In this document: positions 43,213 through 52,226 of the stretch, piece after piece | How the letters are laid out: every line of letters starts with the position of its first letter | How positions within the stretch are numbered: the first letter of the stretch is position 1 | IMG/VR virus record: IMGVR_UViG_3300017731_001834 | Location: 1 to 64,000 of that record | Source of the DNA: a virus | Direction: 5' to 3' (one strand) | Length of the DNA: 64,000 nt | Notes under the pieces: model-generated | Seen by the model: only the letters and a program-made list of their open reading frames with translations | Told to the model about the DNA's origin: nothing | The model's database searches: none | Program-made: the position numbers and the translations under genes

Positions 43213-43451
43213 GCAATATGAGAGAAGACTTTATAAATGCTTTAAGATTAAATTTTAAAGCGAATATTGAAAAACACCGTGTAAACGTAGAAAGTATTAT
43301 GTGTAATTCTGTGGGTATCGGTGAGCATGGAGACTTGATGGATGAGATGGAGAAAGAGATAAGCAAAATGGCTGACTACGCAGATAAGTTAGAAATGTTG
43401 GATTACTTTGAAGCTGAAGTGGGGCCAAACAAAACAGTTTTAAAAGGTTAG
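43209..43451 (+). CDS. Small helical phage protein
   Basis: An 80-residue, mainly helical protein. It has a basic first half and contains VESIMCNSVGIGEHGDLMDE and KMADYADKLEMLDYFE. Similar short proteins are frequent in marine T4-like phages next to the previous gene; function unknown. Start overlaps the upstream stop. It is followed 8 bases later by the first glycosyltransferase of the large cluster. Confidence 0.6.
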   Translation: MSNMREDFINALRLNFKANIEKHRVNVESIMCNSVGIGEHGDLMDEMEKEISKMADYADKLEMLDYFEAEVGPNKTVLKG

Positions 43452-43458
43452 AGGTTAT

Positions 43459-44847
43459 ATGTCTAAGAAAAAAATATTATTACTTTCAGATGATTTAAGA
43501 ATGTCAAGTGGTGTCGGTACAATGTCAAAAGAATTTGTTTTAGGCACAATAAATCATTATGATTGGGCTCAAATAGGTGGAGCTATAAAACATCCTGAGA
43601 ATGGTAAGAGGGTTGATATGAATCAAGTCTCAAGAGAAGAGACTGGCGTTGAAGATGCATCATTAACAATCTATCCAACCAGCGGATATGGTAATCCTGA
43701 TTTGTTAAGACAGATTATGGATTTAGAACAGCCAGATGCTATCTTACACTACACCGACCCAAGGTTTTGGAGATGGTTATACGATATGGAACATGAGATA
43801 AGACAAGAGATTCCAATATTCTATTACAATATTTGGGACGATTGGCCAGCTCCACAATACAATGAAAACTTTTATGAATGTTCTGACTTGATTATGAATA
43901 TATCAAAACAAACAGTAGCGATTGTAAATGAAGTTGCAAAGAATAAACCACGTACAAAAACTGATTGCACATACTTACCACATGGTATAAGTGAAAAATA
44001 TTTTAAACCAATATCAATATTTGATGATGAGTATAATAGTGTGTTGGAAATGAAAAAACAATTAACTGATGAAAATGTGGAATTTATTGTGTTTTACAAT
44101 AACAGAAATATCCGTCGTAAATTACCAGGTGATGTAATAATGGCATTTAAATATTTTTGTGATATGTTACCAAAAGAAGAAGCTGATAAATGTGCATTGT
44201 TAATGCATACTCAGCCAGTAGATGATAATGGTACAGATTTACCAGCAGTAGCCAAAGCAGTGGCACCAGATTGTAAAGTATACTTTAGTTCAAAAAAATT
44301 AGATGCAGATAAATTAAACTATCTTTATAATATGGCTGATGTTACGGTTAATATGGCTTCTAATGAGGGATTTGGATTGGGTACAGCAGAATCATTAATT
44401 GCTGGTACACCAATCGTTGTTAATGTTACAGGTGGATTACAAGACCAATGTGGTTTTAAACTTAATGGTAAACATATTACATCTGATGATTATAATGAAA
44501 TAAAGTCATTACATGATGATAGAAAATGGGCTCACAATGAAGAGTTAACTTGGGGTGATTGGGTTAAACCTGTTTGGCCATCAAATAGATGTTTGCAAGG
44601 TTCACCTCCCACACCATATATTTTTGACGATAGATGTAGATGGGATGATGTTGGTGATAACATATACGAATGGTATATGATGGATGAAGAAAAAAGAAGA
44701 GAGTGTGGAATGAAAGGACATGATTACGTAAAACGTGAGGATGTTATGATGACTTCCAAAATGATGTCTGACAATTTTATAGAACAAATGGACAAAGTTT
44801 TTTCTGAGTGGAAGCCAAGAAAAAGATTTACCATTTTTAAAGCATAG
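43459..44847 (+). CDS. Glycosyltransferase, GT4-like (GT-B)
   Basis: A 462-residue GT-B enzyme, first gene of the glycan cluster. N-terminal Rossmann fold KKILLLSDDLRMSSGVGTMS; the C-terminal nucleotide-sugar site has FYNNRNIRRK, YLYNMADVTVNMASNEGFGL and GTAESLIAGTPIVVN, with Glu in the EGFGLGTAESL motif of GT4. Likely cytoplasmic, transferring a sugar to a growing glycan. Ribosome site GAGGTTAT. The second GT4 gene starts 8 bases after it, and both share the same pattern. Donor and acceptor unknown. Confidence 0.85.
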   Translation: MSKKKILLLSDDLRMSSGVGTMSKEFVLGTINHYDWAQIGGAIKHPENGKRVDMNQVSREETGVEDASLTIYPTSGYGNPDLLRQIMDLEQPDAILHYTDPRFWRWLYDMEHEIRQEIPIFYYNIWDDWPAPQYNENFYECSDLIMNISKQTVAIVNEVAKNKPRTKTDCTYLPHGISEKYFKPISIFDDEYNSVLEMKKQLTDENVEFIVFYNNRNIRRKLPGDVIMAFKYFCDMLPKEEADKCALLMHTQPVDDNGTDLPAVAKAVAPDCKVYFSSKKLDADKLNYLYNMADVTVNMASNEGFGLGTAESLIAGTPIVVNVTGGLQDQCGFKLNGKHITSDDYNEIKSLHDDRKWAHNEELTWGDWVKPVWPSNRCLQGSPPTPYIFDDRCRWDDVGDNIYEWYMMDEEKRRECGMKGHDYVKREDVMMTSKMMSDNFIEQMDKVFSEWKPRKRFTIFKA

Positions 44848-44855
44848 AGGTTATA

Positions 44856-46184
44856 ATGAGTAAGCCAGTATTATTAGTAACAGCGCCTGTAGCAACAAGA
44901 AGTGGTTATGGAGCACACGCGAGAGATATAGTTCGTTCCTTAATTGAGTTAGATAAATATGACGTTAAGATTTGGAACGTACGTTGGGGAACCACTCCGT
45001 TAAATGCTTTAGATAAATCTTCTGAAAGGGATAAACCAATAATAGATAGATTGTTACAGACTCCACAACTACCTAATCAGCCTGATATACATATTCATAT
45101 CGTAGTTCCAAATGAATTTAGTCCAATTGGTAAATACAATATAGGTATTACGGCAGGTTTAGAATGCACGATTGTACCACCTGAATGGATGCAGGGATTA
45201 AATAAGATGGATATGAATATTGTTCCATCAACGTTTGTTTCTAATACCCTACGAAACATAAATTTTGATATAAAGGATGAAAAAACACAAGAGCTAAAAG
45301 GCGTATTAAAATTAGATAAACCCATGGAAGTTTTGTTTGAGGGTGTTGATAATACAGTTTACAAAAAGACTAAAGAGTTTAGTAAAGAGCTTGTTGATGA
45401 AATGAAATCTATAAATGAATCATTTAACTTTCTCTATGTAGGACATTGGTTACAAGGTGGATTAGGTGAAGATAGAAAAGATACAGGTATGTTAGTGAAA
45501 GTTTTCTTAGAGACTTTTAAGAACCAAAAAGTTAAACCTGGCTTAATACTAAAGACAAGTGGTGCTGGATTCTCTGTTTTAGATAGAGAGGAAATTCTCA
45601 AAAAAATTAGAGATATTAGAAATTCTATTAGTGGAGATTTACCTAACGTATATTTATTACATGGAGACTTACAAGACGAAGAAATAAATGAATTGTATAA
45701 TCATCCAAAAGTAAAAGCACACGTTAACTTAACACATGGTGAAGGATTTGGTAGACCATTGTTAGAAGCTTCAATATCAGGTAAACCAATCATAGCTTCA
45801 TCATGGAGTGGACAATTAGACTTCTTGAATTCAAATTCAAGCGTATTAGTTTCAGGTAGGATGACCGACGTACCAAAATCAGCTCTTCCAGAAAAGATGC
45901 ATGTTGATGGAACGCAATGGTTTACTGCTGATTATCAAGAAGCATCATCTTATATGAAAGACGTATATAAAAATTACAAAAAATATACATCTAATTCCAT
46001 GAAGTTAGGTAAAGTAAATGAATCATTGTTTTCTTTAAAAAGGATGACAAAAGAACTTGGTAAAATACTAGATAACTATGTTCCTGATTTTCCAAAAGAG
46101 GTTGAATTAAAGCTACCAAAGTTGAAAAAAGTAGGACAGAAAGTTAAACCAAAAATAGAATTACCAAAACTAAAGAGAGTATAA
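44856..46184 (+). CDS. Glycosyltransferase, GT4-like (GT-B)
   Basis: A 442-residue GT-B enzyme. PVLLVTAPVATRSGYGAHAR at the N-terminus; donor site HGEGFGRPLLEASISGKPII then SWSGQLDFL. The last ~40 residues are a Lys/Pro/Leu-rich repeat (VELKLPKLKKVGQKVKPK ... ELPKLKRV) unlike the rest, perhaps a membrane- or partner-binding tail. It shares a start/stop junction (TAATG) with the next gene. Probably acts with the GT4 at 43459 on the same glycan. Confidence 0.86.
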   Translation: MSKPVLLVTAPVATRSGYGAHARDIVRSLIELDKYDVKIWNVRWGTTPLNALDKSSERDKPIIDRLLQTPQLPNQPDIHIHIVVPNEFSPIGKYNIGITAGLECTIVPPEWMQGLNKMDMNIVPSTFVSNTLRNINFDIKDEKTQELKGVLKLDKPMEVLFEGVDNTVYKKTKEFSKELVDEMKSINESFNFLYVGHWLQGGLGEDRKDTGMLVKVFLETFKNQKVKPGLILKTSGAGFSVLDREEILKKIRDIRNSISGDLPNVYLLHGDLQDEEINELYNHPKVKAHVNLTHGEGFGRPLLEASISGKPIIASSWSGQLDFLNSNSSVLVSGRMTDVPKSALPEKMHVDGTQWFTADYQEASSYMKDVYKNYKKYTSNSMKLGKVNESLFSLKRMTKELGKILDNYVPDFPKEVELKLPKLKKVGQKVKPKIELPKLKRV

Positions 46185-46627
46185 TGGAAATAAAAATAAA
46201 TTGCCCAATTTGTTATAGCACAAAAAAATGTTTTGAAGAAAAACAAGAGGAATATAGTTCTTATCTTTGTTTTAAATGTGGTTATATGAGTGATTCAAGG
46301 TATGAAATCGGTAGTCTAAGTGTTTTAAATAACATTAAAAAATCACCAAAGTTAGTTCAAGATACGGTATACGAAGATAAAGAAAGAAATATAGTTTGGC
46401 TATTATCTGTGATAAACATGGGACAGATGGGTATGATTTATCCTGAGGGTTCAGCTGAAATATATGAGTGGAAGTATGCAAAGGTTGTTACTATACCTGA
46501 GGAAGAAAGAAAAAACTACGATGGTCACGTTCAGAGATTAGATGTAGAAAATGCTAAATCATTTCATAAGTTTGATTTCTTATCTGCTTGTGATGAATTG
46601 GGTATGACCAAAAGAGTATTTAACTAA
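46184..46627 (+). CDS. Zinc-ribbon hypothetical protein
   Basis: A 147-residue protein with an N-terminal zinc ribbon (CPICYSTKKC near 8-17, then CFKCGYMSD near 33) and a C-terminal alpha/beta region (NIVWLLSVINMGQMGMIYPE; FHKFDFLSACDELGMT). I do not recognise the family. It is embedded between glycosyltransferase genes with one-base junctions on both sides, which suggests co-expression but not necessarily a role in sugar chemistry; it may be an ordinary phage gene carried within the block. Confidence 0.55.
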   Translation: MEIKINCPICYSTKKCFEEKQEEYSSYLCFKCGYMSDSRYEIGSLSVLNNIKKSPKLVQDTVYEDKERNIVWLLSVINMGQMGMIYPEGSAEIYEWKYAKVVTIPEEERKNYDGHVQRLDVENAKSFHKFDFLSACDELGMTKRVFN

Positions 46628-47094
46628 TGCCTAAACAAGTATACGCTTGGGGAAAAGTAAAAGCTGGTGATATTATATCTTTTAGGTATAACCAAAACCT
46701 AAATACTCTTTTAGTTTTAAATGTTCAATTACCTTTCAGAAAGAAAGATGGCAGTAAATCACTTCATTTGGTTGGATTGAAATTAGAAGAAAAAGGAACT
46801 ATTAGGACAATACGAAGTCAACCTATGCTAGTAACAATATTAGAAACAATTGGTGAAATAAAATTAGTAGAGGGTAGTGATGATATTTTTAGGTTAGACA
46901 TACCAAATACTCAACGACTCGGTGTTAGAAGAGACGTGTATATTAAAATAGAAAGATTTTTAAAAGCAAATAGCGTATATCGAACATACGATTATATGAA
47001 AGCTAAAAAATCACAAGTGTTTCTTGAACCAATTGAATTACCAAAAAATGTTATAGAAGCGATAATATCAGATGAGGAATTAAGTGAAGATTAG
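46627..47094 (+). CDS. Hypothetical protein, beta-rich
   Basis: A 155-residue protein with a beta-rich first half (KAGDIISFRYNQNLNTLLVL; SLHLVGLKLEEKGTI) reminiscent of SH3- or Hint-like small barrels, and a helical end (KFLKANSVYRTYDYMKAKKS) that is acidic at the very C-terminus. Not recognised. It shares one base with the upstream stop, and the next gene starts inside its end at GTG 47084. Confidence 0.55.
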   Translation: MPKQVYAWGKVKAGDIISFRYNQNLNTLLVLNVQLPFRKKDGSKSLHLVGLKLEEKGTIRTIRSQPMLVTILETIGEIKLVEGSDDIFRLDIPNTQRLGVRRDVYIKIERFLKANSVYRTYDYMKAKKSQVFLEPIELPKNVIEAIISDEELSED

Positions 47095-47728
47095 TTATGG
47101 TATAACAGTCCACAATGAGGCTGATGAATTAAATAGGTTATTAGAAACTCTAATACACAAAACAGATGTAGAAGATGAGATAGTTATTTGTGTTGATGGT
47201 AACGATGAAAAAGTACAAGAAGTTATTATGAGTTGGGTTCAACAATATGGAAGTGATGATATTGATAAAAAGAAAGACATCATAGTATATAATAGAAAAC
47301 TTGAAAATGACTTCGCAGCTCATAAAAATTCAGTTATAGAAAAATCTACAGGTGATTATATATTTCATATTGACGCCGACGAGTATCCAAGTGATGCTTT
47401 GTTACTACACATGAAACCTATCTTAGAAGCAAACGATATAGATTTGATTTGGGTTCCAAGAATAAACACGGTTGATGGCTTAACTGAGAGTCACATACAA
47501 AAATGGGGATGGAGAGTTACAGAAAATGGTTGGGTAAATTATCCTGATTATCAAGCAAGAATATTTAAAAGAGATAAAGATATAAAATGGATTAAACCAG
47601 TTCATGAAATTATTTCAGGTGCTAACACCTATTCACATTTGCCACCAAATGAAACTCTAAGTCTATATCATCCTAAGACAATAGATAAACAAGAAAAACA
47701 AAATGCACTATATGAGTCAATAATATGA
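47084..47728 (+). CDS. Glycosyltransferase, GT2-like (GT-A)
   Basis: A 214-residue GT-A enzyme. ISYGITVHNEADELNRLLET is the classic GT2 start; EIVICVDGND carries the first nucleotide-binding Asp; GDYIFHIDADEYPSDALL holds the DxD metal motif; the region RIFKRDKDIKWIKPVHE closes the active site. The start is GTG 47084 with GAGG upstream, overlapping the previous gene by 11 bases. No membrane segments, so it is a cytosolic transferase. Confidence 0.85.
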   Translation: MKISYGITVHNEADELNRLLETLIHKTDVEDEIVICVDGNDEKVQEVIMSWVQQYGSDDIDKKKDIIVYNRKLENDFAAHKNSVIEKSTGDYIFHIDADEYPSDALLLHMKPILEANDIDLIWVPRINTVDGLTESHIQKWGWRVTENGWVNYPDYQARIFKRDKDIKWIKPVHEIISGANTYSHLPPNETLSLYHPKTIDKQEKQNALYESII

Positions 47729-49161
47729 TTTTTTGGAGAATATTAGATAATGATGTTTATCCTGTAGAAGAAGTAACAAAACTTGGCTTCAATGAACAAG
47801 ATGGAGTTAGGGTACCAGATGAGTATTTAGAGGGTAGAAATTTCATAGTCATGCGTAGTTGTCATGGTCTTGGAGATTGGGGTGTTATATCCGCAATGCC
47901 AAGATTATTAAAAGAAAAGTATGAAGATTGTAAGGTCTATGTACCATCACCAAAGTTACTCGAAAATTTATTTGGGGCTACCGATGATTGGGATAGTTGG
48001 TCAAATCCTTATGCTCATGTTGAAACTATTTTTTCTAATAATCCCTATGTTGATGGTTTTATTGATAGTTTTGAGGGTGATATATACCACGACCACTACA
48101 GAGTATACAATTTAGATGAACCAAATATATCAATGATAAAACAGATGTTAAAGTTCTGGCAGTTTGAGGAAAGTGAAATGAAAGATTGTATGCCAGAGTT
48201 ATATTTTTCAGAGGAAGAAAAAGCTTTAGGTGAGGAAGTGATAGCTCAGTATACAGCTAATTTAGAGTTTGCTTGTTTATTAATATCAGATAGATACGAT
48301 TACACAATGGATAAAGAGATGAGACAAGTTATAGATGAAGGTATACCTCATTTCTATTGGACGGAAAGACCGATTGAACAAACATCATTTCACGATGTTT
48401 ACAAAGCGATGGATTTAAGACACGTCCCAATTAGAATACAACTTTATATAAAATCACAGGCTAAATATAACGTTGGTAATCAGGTTGGAACCTCACAATT
48501 ATGTGCCAGATACAATCCTACACACACTATACAAAGACAATTTCCAATAGCTCATAACTTTGTAGATAACGAAAATTTAATTACTAATGAAGAGAAGAGA
48601 TTATTATTAAAAGGTCTACCTGATAAAACTGAATCAAAAACAACAACAAGTTTAAAATTTAAAGCAGACTTCTATGATTACTTTAAGGGAAAAAGTGAGG
48701 ACTTAAAAATATTAGAGATTGGTTCTTCACTTGGACACTCCACTAAATTATTAAGTCATCTTTTTAAAAAAGTTATAGCTGTTGATAATTTAGAATTTAG
48801 ACATTTAGAATCACAAAAGATAAATGGTGATAAGGATAATATAGATTATGTTGTGATGGATGTTTATGAAGATAGATGGAACTTTGAAGAAATAGACGCT
48901 GTCTTTATTGATTGCGTTCACGATTATAATCATGTGAAAAGTGATATTAATAACTCTTTATCATTACTAAAATCAGGTGGTTATTTAATCTTTGATGACT
49001 ATGGTTTATTTCCAGAAATAAAAAAAGCAGTTGATGAATATATTGATGATAGCAAATTAAAAATTATTGAAAAAGTTGGACACTATAAAGGAGCATATTA
49101 TCCAACAACACAAAACAAAGTATTAAAAGATAGAGAGGGCATTATATGTCAGGTCGTGTAG
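47725..49161 (+). CDS. GT9-like domain fused to SAM methyltransferase
   Basis: A 478-residue, two-domain protein. Residues ~35-290 look like a GT9 (ADP-heptose transferase-like) fold: NFIVMRSCHGLGDWGVISAM, KVYVPSPKLLENLFG, and a quasi C-terminal domain ending QLCARYNPTHTIQRQF. Residues ~310-470 are a class I methyltransferase: LKILEIGSSLGHSTKLLS (motif I), VIAVDNLEFRH, DAVFIDCVHDYNHVKSDI, GGYLIFDDYG. Such a fusion suggests a glycan is extended and methylated by one polypeptide. The GT9 half is less certain than the methyltransferase half. ATGA overlap upstream. Confidence 0.72.
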   Translation: MIFWRILDNDVYPVEEVTKLGFNEQDGVRVPDEYLEGRNFIVMRSCHGLGDWGVISAMPRLLKEKYEDCKVYVPSPKLLENLFGATDDWDSWSNPYAHVETIFSNNPYVDGFIDSFEGDIYHDHYRVYNLDEPNISMIKQMLKFWQFEESEMKDCMPELYFSEEEKALGEEVIAQYTANLEFACLLISDRYDYTMDKEMRQVIDEGIPHFYWTERPIEQTSFHDVYKAMDLRHVPIRIQLYIKSQAKYNVGNQVGTSQLCARYNPTHTIQRQFPIAHNFVDNENLITNEEKRLLLKGLPDKTESKTTTSLKFKADFYDYFKGKSEDLKILEIGSSLGHSTKLLSHLFKKVIAVDNLEFRHLESQKINGDKDNIDYVVMDVYEDRWNFEEIDAVFIDCVHDYNHVKSDINNSLSLLKSGGYLIFDDYGLFPEIKKAVDEYIDDSKLKIIEKVGHYKGAYYPTTQNKVLKDREGIICQVV

Positions 49162-49838
49162 TCTATACTTCAATTTTTGGTGATTATGATGATAAACAAG
49201 AACAGCAGTTACCAGAGGGATGGGAATGGAAATGTTTTGATGAGACTAATAGTGTAAAGTTTTATTCCGATAACAATAGAAATGCAAAAAAGTTCAAAGT
49301 TTTACCTCATAGATGTTTTGGTGTGGATTATGAGTATAGTATTTTTATTGATGGTAATATGAAAGTGGTTGGAAATATTGACGAACTGATTGATAAATAT
49401 CTGAGTGATGCTAACGTTGCTTTTTATAGTCATAACAATAACTCGTTAGATGCTCGTAATTGTGCATATGAAGAGGCTAAAACAATATTTTCTTTGGGTG
49501 AAAGAAATATGAAAGCAACACCAGAAAGAGGAATGTTAAATTATAAGGATAACCCAAAGATTATAAAAAAACAAATGGATAGATATGCTCATGAGGGATT
49601 TCCAACAAGTAATGGTTTAATTACAGGCATGGTTATATTGAGAAGACACAATGAATCTGATTGTATGAAGGTGATGGAAGATTGGTGGACTGAAATAAAA
49701 TACGGAAGTAAGAGAGACCAACTAAGTTTTAATTATGTGGCTTGGAAAAACAATCTTAAGTTTAATTATATGGATGGTGATTCAAGAAACAATGATTATT
49801 TTATTAGAGACACTAAACCACACAAGGGTAAAAAATAA
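49146..49838 (+). CDS. DUF616-type glycosyltransferase-like protein
   Basis: A 230-residue protein of the DUF616 pattern: RVVYTSIFGDYDDKQEQQLP, then FKVLPHRCFGVDYEYSIFID with the GN motif (DGN) in place of DxD, then THEGFP-like AHEGFPTSNGLITGMVILRR and a late QLSFNYVAW. Members are GT-A-fold enzymes found in capsule and O-antigen loci. Starts 15 bases inside the previous gene. Likely adds a sugar; substrate unknown. Confidence 0.75.
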   Translation: MSGRVVYTSIFGDYDDKQEQQLPEGWEWKCFDETNSVKFYSDNNRNAKKFKVLPHRCFGVDYEYSIFIDGNMKVVGNIDELIDKYLSDANVAFYSHNNNSLDARNCAYEEAKTIFSLGERNMKATPERGMLNYKDNPKIIKKQMDRYAHEGFPTSNGLITGMVILRRHNESDCMKVMEDWWTEIKYGSKRDQLSFNYVAWKNNLKFNYMDGDSRNNDYFIRDTKPHKGKK

Positions 49839-50623
49839 TGAAAAAAATAGCTATTATAGGTCATGGTTATGTAGGTAAGGCGATGAGTAAATTTTTTGAG
49901 GCTCATTATGAATTAGAGATATATGACCCACCAGCAGGTTATGATGTTAGTAAAGAAGAGGTAAATGATTGTGAGGCAGCTTTTGTTTGTGTACCAACTC
50001 CAAGGAGTGAGGATGGAAGTTGTGATACCTCTCTCGTTGAGGAAGTTGTTAGTTGGATTGAAACAGATTTCATAGTGATAAAATCCACCATTTCAGTTGG
50101 TACGACAGATAGGTTAGTGAAAAAATACAATAAGAGAATAGTATTTTCACCTGAGTACGCTGGAGAATCAACATATTGGAGTCCCTATCTTTTCCATACT
50201 GATATGAAAGAGACTCCGTTTTTTACTTTTGGTGGTGATGAGAGAGTATGTAGTGATGCGATTGACCTAATTTTACCTGTTGTTGGCCCTTGTAAAAAAT
50301 ATAATATAAGTGATGCTAAAACAGCTGAGATGGCTAAATATATGGAGAATGCATTCTACGCAACTAAGGTAGCATTTTGTAATGAGTTATATGATATCTG
50401 TGAGTCAGCTGACGTAGATTGGAATCAAGCTAGAGAGTTATGGTTATCAGACCCAAGAATTAATCCAATGCATACCGCCGTGTTTAAAGATAATAGAGGG
50501 TTTGGTGGAAAGTGTTTACCTAAAGATACAAGCGCTTTAGTTAGTATGGCTAAAGACTTTGGTGTACAATCAGATTTATTAGAGGGTGTTTTAAGCTCAA
50601 ATGATAAGGTAAGGAACAAATGA
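49838..50623 (+). CDS. UDP-sugar (UDP-glucose) 6-dehydrogenase-like, short
   Basis: A 261-residue member of the UDP-glucose/GDP-mannose dehydrogenase family, which oxidises a nucleotide sugar to a uronic acid with NAD. GHGYVGKAMSKFF is the dinucleotide site, FVCVPTPRSEDGSCDTS and KSTISVGTTDRL follow, and GFGGKCLPKDTSAL contains the catalytic Cys. Full enzymes are about 390-450 residues; here the C-terminal UDP-binding domain is missing and the protein ends soon after the central helix. Either a minimal form exists in phages or it has changed its role. One-base and four-base junctions with its neighbours. Confidence 0.85.
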   Translation: MKKIAIIGHGYVGKAMSKFFEAHYELEIYDPPAGYDVSKEEVNDCEAAFVCVPTPRSEDGSCDTSLVEEVVSWIETDFIVIKSTISVGTTDRLVKKYNKRIVFSPEYAGESTYWSPYLFHTDMKETPFFTFGGDERVCSDAIDLILPVVGPCKKYNISDAKTAEMAKYMENAFYATKVAFCNELYDICESADVDWNQARELWLSDPRINPMHTAVFKDNRGFGGKCLPKDTSALVSMAKDFGVQSDLLEGVLSSNDKVRNK

Positions 50624-51426
50624 AAAAGAACGTAGTATTGATGCCTTGGATTGAACGTGAACAATCAATCGGAACGAGTGGCATAGGTGAGTCTACTAGA
50701 ACACGTGGATATCAATATGGTATGGATTCTTGGAAAAAGTGGTGTGATAAAAATAATGTAGAATTCTTTTTGATGGATACTTTACTCATGCCTGAAACAG
50801 AGATGGTTATAACATGGCAAAGGTGGTATGTTTTAGAGATACTTAAAAACAATGAGATAGATTATGACCAAGTTTTATTAGTTGATGCTGATTGTATTAT
50901 TCATCCTGATTGTCCAAACTTCTTTGAATTGACAGATGGAAAGTTTTCAACATCTTTCTGTAATGGTGATTTCGAATGGGTAAATAGAAGTATAAAGGGA
51001 TACTCACAAAAGTTTTTTGATACGGATTATTTAATGATGGCATCAGATTTCTTTCAAACAGGCTTTGTCATATTAAATAAAGACCATGAAGAGTTCTTAA
51101 ATTATGTAATAGATTTTTATTGGAAGAATCAAGCAGAAATCATAGAGTCATATGATGTAATAAGAACAGGTAGTGACCAGCCGTTAATTAATTTATTATC
51201 AACTAAATTTGGTGTGGATGTAAACTTTTTACCAAATAAATATTCTACTGTGGACATTGGTCGGAAAAATTTATTCTATAATGATACAAGATGTTGGTGG
51301 GAAGATAAATTAGATAATCTATACAACACAAGTTACATTTATCAGTTCAACGCAATATCACAAAATCCTTTGAATAGGGATAGAAGCTATTGGATGAAAA
51401 GAATTTATGAGGAGTTATACAAATGA
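50620..51426 (+). CDS. GT-A-fold glycosyltransferase-like protein
   Basis: A 268-residue protein with a nucleotide-sugar site like GT8 or related GT-A enzymes: YDQVLLVDADCIIHPDCPNF contains DxD, FQTGFVILNKDHEEF forms the acceptor loop, and GSDQPLINLL is a further conserved stretch. ATGA overlap with both neighbours and an AAGG ribosome site. Donor and acceptor unknown. Confidence 0.75.
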   Translation: MKKNVVLMPWIEREQSIGTSGIGESTRTRGYQYGMDSWKKWCDKNNVEFFLMDTLLMPETEMVITWQRWYVLEILKNNEIDYDQVLLVDADCIIHPDCPNFFELTDGKFSTSFCNGDFEWVNRSIKGYSQKFFDTDYLMMASDFFQTGFVILNKDHEEFLNYVIDFYWKNQAEIIESYDVIRTGSDQPLINLLSTKFGVDVNFLPNKYSTVDIGRKNLFYNDTRCWWEDKLDNLYNTSYIYQFNAISQNPLNRDRSYWMKRIYEELYK

Positions 51427-52226
51427 AAATATTGTTAACAGGTTCTGATGGTTTTATAGGTAAAAACGTTTACAAAAGAATTAATGATAATATAGCTCCA
51501 ATAGAAATATTTTGTATAGAAAAAGATTTTATTAATAGTGTAAATTGGAAAACTGATTTAGAAGAGTATGTAAAACAAAATGATGTCGTACTTCACATTG
51601 GAGCAATATCTGATACGATGTTAAAAGATGCTAATAAGATGATGAAGTATAATTATCTATTTAGTAAAGAACTTTTTGATTTAGCTCAGAAACATAATAA
51701 AAAGGTGGTTTACTCATCATCAGCAGCTAACACAGGTGAAAGTGGTACTCCGTCAAATATCTATGGTTGGTCTAAATTTATTACAGAACAATATGGTTTG
51801 GCTAAAGTAAATAACTTTTACGCTTTGAGATATTTTAATGTATATGGTCCTGGTGAAGAACACAAAGGTAAAATGGCATCGGTGGCACATCAAGCTTGGA
51901 AGATAGGTTCATTCACCTTATTTCCAAAAAAACCTGAAAGGGATTTTGTTTACATAGATGATGTGGTTGATGCGACAATATATCCAATATTCAATGATGT
52001 TAAACCTGGTGTGTATGAAGTCGGAAGTGGTGAAGCACGTACCTTTGAAGACGTTTTAGATATAATGGAAATTCCTTTTGAATATAAAGGTGAGTACGAA
52101 ATACCCAAAGGTTATCAATTCTTTACCCAATCAGAATCAAAACTTTTTATGGAGGGTTGGCAACCTAAATATAGTTTGGAAGATGGTTTACAAAAATATA
52201 AGGATTACCTAAATGGAGTCGTGTAG
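51423..52226 (+). CDS. NAD-dependent sugar epimerase, HldD-like
   Basis: A 267-residue extended short-chain dehydrogenase. TGSDGFIGKNVYKRI is the NAD motif, VVYSSSAANTG and IYGWSKFITEQ supply Ser and YxxxK, and RYFNVYGPGEEHKGKMASVA closely follows the pattern of ADP-L-glycero-D-manno-heptose 6-epimerase, as does GVYEVGSGEARTFEDV. It probably makes an epimerised heptose- or hexose-nucleotide for the GT9 enzyme that follows it. At 267 residues it is shorter than HldD (~310). Heptose chemistry fits a Gram-negative surface sugar. Confidence 0.82.
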   Translation: MKILLTGSDGFIGKNVYKRINDNIAPIEIFCIEKDFINSVNWKTDLEEYVKQNDVVLHIGAISDTMLKDANKMMKYNYLFSKELFDLAQKHNKKVVYSSSAANTGESGTPSNIYGWSKFITEQYGLAKVNNFYALRYFNVYGPGEEHKGKMASVAHQAWKIGSFTLFPKKPERDFVYIDDVVDATIYPIFNDVKPGVYEVGSGEARTFEDVLDIMEIPFEYKGEYEIPKGYQFFTQSESKLFMEGWQPKYSLEDGLQKYKDYLNGVV

